Part shown: positions 1-5,964 of the stretch, piece after piece
How the letters are laid out: each line of letters starts with the position of its first letter
Numbering within the stretch: position 1 is the stretch's first letter
Source of the DNA: Lunasporangiospora selenospora
Lineage: Eukaryota; Mortierellomycota; Mortierellomycetes; Mortierellales; Mortierellaceae
Length of the DNA stretch: 10,345 nt
Reading direction: 5' to 3'
Assembly: GCA_015680635.1 (NCBI GenBank)
Contig: JAABOA010000985.1
Span: 1 to 10,345, forward strand
Position numbers and translations under genes: made by a program
The notes under the pieces: generated by a model
Told to the model about the DNA's origin: nothing
Database searches by the model: none
The model's input: only the letters and a program-made list of their open reading frames with translations

Positions 1-129
1 CGAACGGGTTGAAAAACCAGCACGAACGGGTTGAAAAACCAGCACGAACGGGTTGCGAACCAGCACGAACGGGTTGCGAAACAGCACGTGACAGACTCTT
101 TAAATGCTGGTTTTTCAACCCGTTCGTGC
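1..129. repeat. 21-22-bp repeat array 1 (four direct units, one inverted), cut by window edge
   Basis: Direct units at 1-22, 23-44, 45-65 and 66-86 begin CGAACGGGTTG and end CAGCA. The first two are 22 bp with five As in the middle; the last two are 21 bp with GCGAAC or GCGAAA instead. An exact inverted copy of the 22-bp unit lies at 105-126, so the first or second direct unit and the inverted one can fold into a stem. There is no spacer DNA between direct units. Position 1 coincides with a unit boundary, so the array may continue leftwards. It lies downstream of paralog A's poly(A) signal. Confidence 0.9.
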
Positions 130-178
130 CCCACTTCCCTGTTTCTGTGGTATCGTCCTTTGCTTGAGACATGACTTC

Positions 179-184
179 TTTATT
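179..184 (-). terminator. Poly(A) signal AATAAA of paralog A
   Basis: TTTATT on the plus strand gives AATAAA on the minus strand, about 90 nt past the stop codon of paralog A. The short repeat array begins about 50 nt further downstream, near or just past the expected cleavage point. Confidence 0.6.
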
Positions 185-274
185 GACAATTTCACGGGAA
201 GACGAGCGGGTAAAGGAAAACTCGTATCCATCCCAATAATTTTCCTGCGCAACATGAGTTATTTCAACGGTACC

Positions 275-2490
275 CTATTCTCCTTCAGCCGGAATATACC
301 CTGCGTAAAAATCTGCAACTTTCTTGGAACATTCCTCTTGACTACCCTCATACACACCAGCCTCTGCAACCGCCTTGAAGAAGTTAAGGTGTAGCGCCTT
401 TCGCTCGAGACGTGAAATGGTCTCGAGGAACTTGAACTGATCAGCCTGAATCTGCAATCTCTGTTCCTTTGTTTCGGCTTCCTCTTCGATAGGGCCTGAT
501 GCTTCAAGTACGGCAATCCTATCGACAAGGCTTTGAAGGGCTTCTTTCTGCGTATGTAAATCGTGCTTAAGTTGGTTGATCGCGTGCTGGTGTCTGGTTC
601 GACGTCTGGCATAAAACTTTACACGGTAGTGTCCCGAGACCCAAAAGCCTCGCTTGATCCTTGTTGCCCAGAAGTTACAACCTTCCCCTCCTTCTGCAAA
701 CTCACGGTCAAACCCAGACATTTCTTCACGAATTACATCAATCTGGCAGTCTGACCTTGATACTCGAAGTTCAATTGAGGGTCGCCAAAAGGATTCCCAA
801 AAATTCCAACCTTGATGACTCTCTTTCTCATCAAGGAACTCAAGGTCATCGGTGTCCAGGTGTTCTAACTTTGCCTCTGTATCCCGGATATCACACCGGT
901 ACTTGGTAGCATTGAAATTGTTACAGTCTATTTCCCTTGCCCTATTTGCATCGCTCTTGGCTTGATTGGCGCCTTGCATGGACTGGAGTTCGGATGCCTT
1001 TCGCTCGAGCTCCTTGAGATTCAATTGGCAATGACTAATCGCATGGCCGTCCACCGTCTGCATCTGTTTTGTCTTGACGAGCTGCATATGTTTTGCAGGA
1101 ACAGGGATATTGAGCCGAGCCAGTGATAGCATATTCCGGATCGTGTCTTGCCTCAGATACAGACAAACCGGTCGATCCTCAAAGAGGTCCGAGTTGATGA
1201 CAAAGTAGGGAACCTCTCGGCCCATGATCTCGTCTAGAACTCTTTTCCTTGTAGCAAGCTTTTTACTGAACATGGTGTTTTCTGCATGCATACTCGTATA
1301 ATCCAAATTGGTATGCACAAAGGCAATGAGACCTCTCATATCAGAAAAGATGTTGCGGTAATCCTTCAATGCAGTTTGGAGACCTGGGGATAGATGGCTA
1401 CCGAATGAGACCGTCACGAGAACAAGATGGATCTCGCCTGCCTTGGAAACAGCCTCAAGGATATTGGCAACATTCTTCACATCCTCACCATCGGTATCCT
1501 CAAGACCTGGAGTATCGAAGATACGGAACCGATATCTCTTCTTGGAAGTCGGGGGGAGCTGGCGGACCTCAATATTGTCATCATCATTGAGTCGTTTCTT
1601 GTACTTTCGATAGTCTCTCTCTCCAAGGATTTTGGATATATCAACCCTAGATTCTTTTGGCTTTTCTTGATCGCCAAAGGAGAGATTGTCAAGTTTATCC
1701 GATAGAAGACTCGTTGTATCGGTATTGACCAACACGAGTCCAGGGATGTGGGATACATGCTCGACCACTCGGACATCCTTGGTGCACGACAGATTGCCGT
1801 CACCAATATACCGGAAGTCGATCTCGGTACCCAGGGATAAGTATTGGCCAATGGCTGCAATCATGGTGGACTTTCCGGATTGCGATGGACCAATGACGAG
1901 GATGTTGTAGGTATTTTCTTCGTCTTGGTAACCGGTCGGGCCCATACTCGTTTGGCTCTCATGGTTTCTGAAGAGGCTGTAATTATTATTTGGACACAAG
2001 CTATTAGTCTTTATGACTTCATACAAGATGGATGAGCAGGCGACGATACAATACATTTGTTTTGGGAGTGATTCAAAAAACCACCGCGCATTTACCCGCT
2101 AGACTCGGTAAGGGAATTCATGACTGACGTACTTTCGAGGTCAACTTCTTGTCTGTTATGAGCAGCAAGAGAACTCTCTCTGTTAAAGACTTGCTCGCCA
2201 TCCGATTGATGCGAATAACCCCTAAGTGAACCACCAAACCGCACAATATTTTCAGTGGAACAGATTCGTGGTTATTGGCGCTGTAGTATCCATTGGCGCA
2301 TCCTCTGGTTCTGGTCATGAGAACTCGACATACTCTGTAGTGGCCACATGAAAGTCATGCTCGCTTGTTGTTTCATCGTTTAAAGCGTCCTTTACCCTTC
2401 AGTGCAAGGAGAGCGTTTTGTATTAACAGGCTGAGAGAAAGGATACTGGACATTCAGAGAGATCAAGGGTCAAAATTCAACATACATCAT
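275..2490 (-). CDS. AIG1/GIMAP-like P-loop GTPase, paralog A (4 exons)
   Basis: Seen: exon 4 (2016-275) holds nearly the whole protein. G1 is GPSQSGKST (about residues 95-103 of the model), followed by GDGNLSCTKDVR (switch-I-like), G3 DTPGLEDTDG (about 220-229) and, at the G4 position, TNLD (about 288-291). Then come charged helical segments and a C-terminal block LHLNFFKAVAEAGVYEG ending in FYAGYIPAEGE. Upstream exons deduced from splice signals: 2490-2486 (ATG AT), 2396-2334 and 2221-2133, with introns of 89, 112 and 116 nt. The joined frame is open and gives 632 residues. The acidic N-terminus (MMVKDALNDETTSEHD...) matches the layout of paralog C. Family knowledge: AIG1/GIMAP GTPases bind GTP and often act at membranes. 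Odd: G4 lysine is replaced by Asn; the third intron ends in a weak GAAG acceptor. An alternative start is Met at 1945-1943, which would give a 556-residue protein without the upstream exons. GTPase call is strong, 5' exon model moderate. Confidence 0.82.
2222..2333 (-). other. Intron 2 of paralog A with displaced acceptor
   Basis: Donor GTATGT at 2333, acceptor CTTAG ending at 2222, 112 nt, phase 2 (GA|G). The aligned intron of paralog C ends at TATTGTAG; here the same place reads TATTGTGC, so that AG is gone. The next usable AG lies 15 nt further into the exon and keeps the frame (GAG GGT TAT TCG), at a cost of five codons. An AG at CTACAG (about 2281) is also in an open frame, but it reads the following exon in a frame not shared with paralog C. 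Confidence 0.5.
2397..2485 (-). other. Intron 1 of paralog A, immediately after the start codon
   Basis: Donor GTATGT at 2485, acceptor CTGAAG ending at 2397, 89 nt, with a TTAATAC branch-like site matching CTAATAC in the equivalent intron of paralog C. The first exon contributes only ATG AT, so intron 1 sits inside codon 2. If left in, translation from the first ATG stops after six codons (ATG ATG TAT GTT GAA TTT TGA). Confidence 0.55.
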
Positions 2491-2720
2491 CTTGGAAGTA
2501 AGGTGGTAGGTCAGGTTTAATAGCAGTGGAGGAAAGATGTGGTAAAAAGGGCAATGGAAGGAGAGAAGTTGTTGGGAAGGAATGGGAGTAGCCGAGACGA
2601 ACGCCAGTCTTTATTCAGTTTCGTGGCTGGGGTCTCGAGTAATGGCGAAGAAAGGGCGAGGGCAAATATCTGTGAAATGGCGAAGTAGCGATCAAGCCTT
2701 GTACAAAGCATTCAACTTGC
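2491..2720 (-). promoter_or_regulatory. Promoter and leader of paralog A
   Basis: Read on the minus strand this region holds a box complementary to GGGCGAGGGC (2654-2663), then an ATAAAG TATA-like element (2614-2609) about 119 nt before the start codon, then a long pyrimidine-rich leader (about 2590-2500). The same order of elements occurs before paralogs B and C. The transcription start is not determined. Confidence 0.45.
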
Positions 2721-3061
2721 AGAGACCTACACGCTCAATGCACCCCTGCAAATGTTTTTCGCATAGCTTTTTCATGGTAGGGAGCTGAGAGTACAGCATA
2801 ATGTGCCGAGTTGGTTAGGGCACCCAACAAAGTTAGATCAAACTAGGCAATGACCATGGCACAGGCTTGACGTTAAATGATAGATAAAAATACCAAATCA
2901 CGATCGTCCCATGACTTTTTCAAAGAAACGACCTCAGTCTTTTGTCTTCTGAGTATCCATTATTCGGTCAAGGTGATGGACATAGAAACTTTATTCGGCT
3001 GTCAAAAGTCTTCTCCACACTCACTTAGTGTAGGCCGGGAATGTGCTCTGTAGTGATGTTC
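2721..3061. other. Intergenic region between promoter of A and stop of paralog B
   Basis: The right part (about 2975-3061) is the 3' UTR of paralog B. The rest has no coding frame of interest and no copy of the 22-bp repeat found after paralogs A and C. At 2803-2822 there is a stretch resembling a tRNA A box (GTGCCGAGTTGGTTAGGGCA), but no credible tRNA fold follows. Confidence 0.5.
2990..2995 (-). terminator. Poly(A) signal AATAAA of paralog B
   Basis: TTTATT on the plus strand reads AATAAA on the minus strand, about 67 nt past the TGA stop of paralog B (3064-3062). Sequence around it is unlike the shared 3' UTR of paralogs A and C. Confidence 0.6.
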
Positions 3062-5239
3062 TCATCCACTTTCTTCGACGTACTCTGTGTAGAAAGCAGC
3101 AACTCGTTCAACACAGCTGATCCCGCCTTCGTACACACCAGCATCTGCTGCAGCCTTAAAGAGACTGAGGTGGAGTGATTGTTGCTCGGCACGCATAAGA
3201 GCCCCGTAAATTTTGAGTAGCTTCCTATACGTAGCCTGCTTAAGAGACAAAGACCGAGCACGAATCTTATTAAGAGCCTCATGGGCCGTACTGATCTCCC
3301 TTTTGAGTCTCTCAACCCCTTCTTGGTGTATGTTACGTCGCGTGGCATAAAACTTTGCGTGATAATTTCCAGTCGAATAGTTCAATCGCTCGATGTCTGC
3401 CCTCCAGTATTTGTGCTCAAGTCCTCCTTCCACATTCTTAATCACGATACCCGATGACAGTTCGCGGATTACGTTGATAGTACACGGCAGTGCTGTCACC
3501 TCAAGGGCCTTTCTTGAAGACCTTGCATTCCGAAATATGTCGAAAAAGCCCCAAACTTCATCCATTCTTGCCTCAGCAATAAGCTCGAGATATTCGGTAT
3601 CAAAGTAACTCAGGTCGTCCACTTTCTTTTTGAGTCTAGACTCCGTCTCAACAAACTCAAGTTCACTCTTGTCAATTGCCTCTGCATCGGAGCCGGTTTG
3701 TATGTTGTATTGGCCTCGCCATATCCTATCGATGAGATCATTTTGATGTCTGACCACAGCCGCGTCTATTTCGCGCATCCATTTAGTCTTGGTTAGTCGA
3801 ATTCGATTTACCGATACTGGGGGGTTTAATTTCACCGAAGAGAGAGCACAATAGAGGGCTTCCAGTCTTAGATAGACACAGAGTTTTCGGGTTTCATGGA
3901 GATTGGAGTCGATAACGAAGTGCGGAACTTCCCGACCCATGATCCCGTTCAAATGCACCTTTCTACCGTTTAGTGTGTTGAGGCCATTTCCGCATCCTGG
4001 ATGTAGGTTAATGAAATCACACTTGGTATGCACGAATGTAATACGATCCATCATCTCCGAAAAAATATCGCGGTAGTCCTCAAGGGCGGTTGTTATGTTT
4101 TTAGATAAAGAAGTGCCGAACTGAAGAGTGATGAGGATCAAGTGGATGCTCTCTTCTTTGGATAACGCCTCCAGTGTCTTGGCAACGTTCCTCACGTCAT
4201 GGCCATCAGTATCGCCAAGTCCTGGAGTATCAATGATGCGGAACCTATACTTGACTGGAGACACAGGTGTGCATCGACGGACTTCTAGACCACTGGTGCG
4301 GTATATCATCTGCATAAATGAATTGGGACTACCGGTGCCCAAGAGTTGAAACACATCGATTCTCTCTCCGTGCTCATTAGCTTCATTCGATTGATTGCTT
4401 AAAAGGTCGGTATTAAATAGCTCGTATTCTGGAAGGTGAGATTCGTACTCGACAATTCGGATATCTTTTGTGCAAGATGTGTTGCCATCCCCAATGAAAC
4501 TGAAATCAATATTTTTCTCAGGGAAGAAAAAGTTGCCAATAGACTCAATCAGAGTAGACTTTCCTGATTGCGTTGGTCCAAGAATGACAATATTAAACGT
4601 TTCAACCACATCATTGCTACTGGCAGGATTCACCTCATCCCCAATTCCCTGGAACCTATACAACGGTCGAGCAATAGTGATTAAAAATAAACACATACTG
4701 GAAGACTAAGTATTCTGTGCTTTCGTCAGGCTTGATTACCCTGCGTGAGTGGTGCCTTGATTTTGACTGCCTTGGCCCGAGCTTTGTGACCGGGTACGCT
4801 CTTGGAAGGAATCGGATAGGGTTGTTTCCTCGTCTTCAATGTGTTGCCTGTATGATCTGAACGCGTTCTCTTGCTCATTAATCGCACTCAATGAAGGGCT
4901 TGTGAGAGTCTGTTCGTATGGTTCCGCATTCTCGATCCCATCCAACCGGCTACCACAGTGTTCTTGCTCATCACTGAGATTGCGCACAAATCCTTGGTTA
5001 GAATTGATCTGTAAACATTGATGGCCAGAATCCAAACACCAGAGGAACTCGTCAGCAATTGAGTGGATAAAACGTACCGGAAACCACTGTACGATACGGT
5101 ATCGTGAGAACCCTGCCTTTCGGCAATCTCCCTATCTAATAAAGTGGCTTCTATCCTATTGAAGAATTAATTATCAAGAGCAGCTGAGTTATCTGGAGAG
5201 TACTGGTATTTGAAGAGTGCACAGCGACGGCACATACAT
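3062..5239 (-). CDS. AIG1/GIMAP-like P-loop GTPase, paralog B (4 exons)
   Basis: Seen: exon 4 (4655-3062) encodes G1 GPTQSGKST (about residues 131-139), FIGDGNTSCTKDIR, G3 DTPGLGDTDG (about 247-256), G4 TKCD (about 315-318), helical segments, and a C-terminus with LHLSLFKAAADAGVYEG and FYTEYVEESG. Deduced upstream exons: 5239-5238 (AT of the start codon), 5155-5078 and 4973-4740, with introns of 82, 104 and 84 nt. The join gives 635 residues with no internal stop, starting MIEATLLDREIAERQG. Intron 2 has a textbook CTAAC branch site 26 nt before CTCAG. Exon 3 encodes a Ser/Gln/Glu-rich, probably disordered linker (RSQSSGQGSQNQG). B is the most divergent of the three and is the only one with a standard TKxD-type G4. 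It lies between A and C in the same orientation. Intron 3 could instead end at the CCAG at 4698, which is also in frame. GTPase call strong, 5' structure moderate. Confidence 0.82.
4656..4739 (-). other. Intron 3 of paralog B
   Basis: Donor GTAATC at 4739, acceptor TATAG ending at 4656, 84 nt, phase 2, with a weak TTAAT branch-like site. It contains a TAA in frame with exon 3, so it must be removed for the N-terminal linker to join the GTPase domain. This is why the N-terminal frame looks like a separate 99-codon reading frame. The alternative acceptor CCAG at 4698 would leave a 42-nt intron, which is unusually short. Confidence 0.5.
5156..5237 (-). other. Intron 1 of paralog B, splitting the start codon AT|G
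   Basis: Donor GTATGT at 5237, acceptor TTCAATAG ending at 5156, 82 nt, with a TGATAAT branch-like site. The exon before it ends in AT and the exon after it begins G ATA GAA, so splicing creates the ATG. Paralog C has the same arrangement with the same G ATA GA start of exon 2. In the unspliced RNA the intron's own G also completes an ATG, but that frame (ATG TAT GTG...) reaches a TAA 17 codons later, still inside the intron. Confidence 0.55.
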
Positions 5240-5400
5240 ATTGCCCAGAAGTGTAGGATTCAGAAAAAGTTTACAACAGATGAAGATGGGTTGGGACGAA
5301 CTAAGAAGAAGACAAGTGCCACTTTATCGTCTCGCCGAGTCAGGGCGAAGGCGAGGGCGAAGGCAAGAGGCTGTGGAAAAAAAGTAAATGCGGGATAGGC
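5240..5400 (-). promoter_or_regulatory. Promoter and leader of paralog B
   Basis: On the minus strand: a pair of boxes complementary to GGGCGAAGGC/GAGGGCGAAGGC (5343-5364), an ATAAAG element (5327-5322) about 83 nt before the split start codon, and a pyrimidine-rich leader with CTTCTTCTT. Order and spacing match the promoters of paralogs A and C. From 5401 to 5534 nothing recognisable precedes the repeat array. Confidence 0.45.
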
Positions 5401-5534
5401 TATGGCGACAAGCCACACATCTCAGACATGTGCGTTCTGTAGCCGCGCAGGGAAGTGGGCTGGTCTAAAAGAGTGCGATTTTTTGGATTTCCTATACGTA
5501 CGGGTAGTACAACAGGTGCATGCTGCTCGAAAAA

Positions 5535-5672
5535 GGGGCACGAACGGGTTGAAAAACCAGCACGAACGGGTTGAAAAACCAGCACGAACGGGTTGAGAAC
5601 CAGCACGAACGGGTTGCGAAACAGCACGTGACAGACTCTTTAAATGCTGGTTTTTCAACCCGTTCGTGCCCC
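5535..5672. repeat. 21-22-bp repeat array 2 with 28-bp inverted ends
   Basis: Direct units at 5541-5562, 5563-5584, 5585-5605 and 5606-5626 and an inverted unit at 5645-5666, the same order and lengths as array 1. Here the left edge is visible: GGGGCA precedes the first unit and its complement CCCC follows the inverted unit. The two ends therefore form a perfect 28-bp inverted repeat (5535-5562 against 5645-5672) with 82 nt between the arms. Array 1 and array 2 differ at a single base (56 against 5596). It lies between paralog C's poly(A) signal and the promoter of paralog B. Function unknown; no target-site duplication was recognised. Confidence 0.9.
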
Positions 5673-5964
5673 ACTTCCCTGTTTCTGTGGTATCGTCCTT
5701 TGCTTGAGACATGACTTCTTTATTGACAATTTCACGGGAAGACGAGCGGGTAAAGGAAAACTCGTATCCATCCCAATAATTTTCCTGCGCAACATGAGTT
5801 ATTTCAACGGTACCCTATTCTCCTTCAGCCGGAATATACCCTGCGTAAAAATCTGCAACTTTCTTGGAACATTCCTCTTGATTACCCTCATACACACCAG
5901 CCTCTGCAACCGCCTTGAAGAAGTTAAGGTGTAGCGCCTTTCGCTCGAGACGTGAAATGGTCTC
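5541..5964. repeat. Near-identical copy of 1-424 (array, 3' UTR and last codons)
   Basis: This segment matches 1-424 base for base except at two places (56/5596 and 342/5882). It spans the repeat array, the non-coding 3' flank and the last 50 codons of paralog C. Beyond 424/5964 substitutions appear quickly (five in the next 56 bases). Non-coding DNA being as conserved as coding DNA indicates recent copying or conversion rather than selection on protein. Confidence 0.9.
5719..5724 (-). terminator. Poly(A) signal AATAAA of paralog C
   Basis: Minus-strand AATAAA about 90 nt past the TAG stop of paralog C, in the same setting as for paralog A because the whole 3' flank is duplicated. Confidence 0.6.

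Noticed and set aside
1-129. CRISPR-like array
   Set aside because: Units follow one another with no spacers, are only 21-22 bp, include an inverted copy, and lie in an intron-containing eukaryotic context with no cas genes.
104-394. 96-codon plus-strand frame, duplicated at 5644-5934
   Set aside because: It is antisense to the 3' UTR and last codons of GTPase paralogs A and C; its conservation comes from the block duplication.
1369-1705. Plus-strand frames antisense to the GTPase core, repeated at 6912-7203
   Set aside because: Shadow frames of strongly conserved coding sequence on the other strand.
2118-2318. 66-codon minus-strand gene upstream of paralog A
   Set aside because: It overlaps exon 3 of A in a different frame; the frame conserved with paralog C is the other one.
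2803-2875. Functional tRNA gene
   Set aside because: No acceptor stem, anticodon stem or proper T arm could be folded after the A-box-like stretch.
4736-5035. Separate 99-residue gene upstream of paralog B
   Set aside because: Its only start would be TTG, it is bounded by good splice sites, and its frame joins that of paralog B; it is better explained as exon 3 of B plus intron sequence.
5400-5712. Open frames across array 2 encoding repeated FQPVRAG/FSTRSC-type peptides
   Set aside because: A 22-bp unit shifts frame each time and stays open in several frames on both strands; this is a repeat artefact, not a protein.
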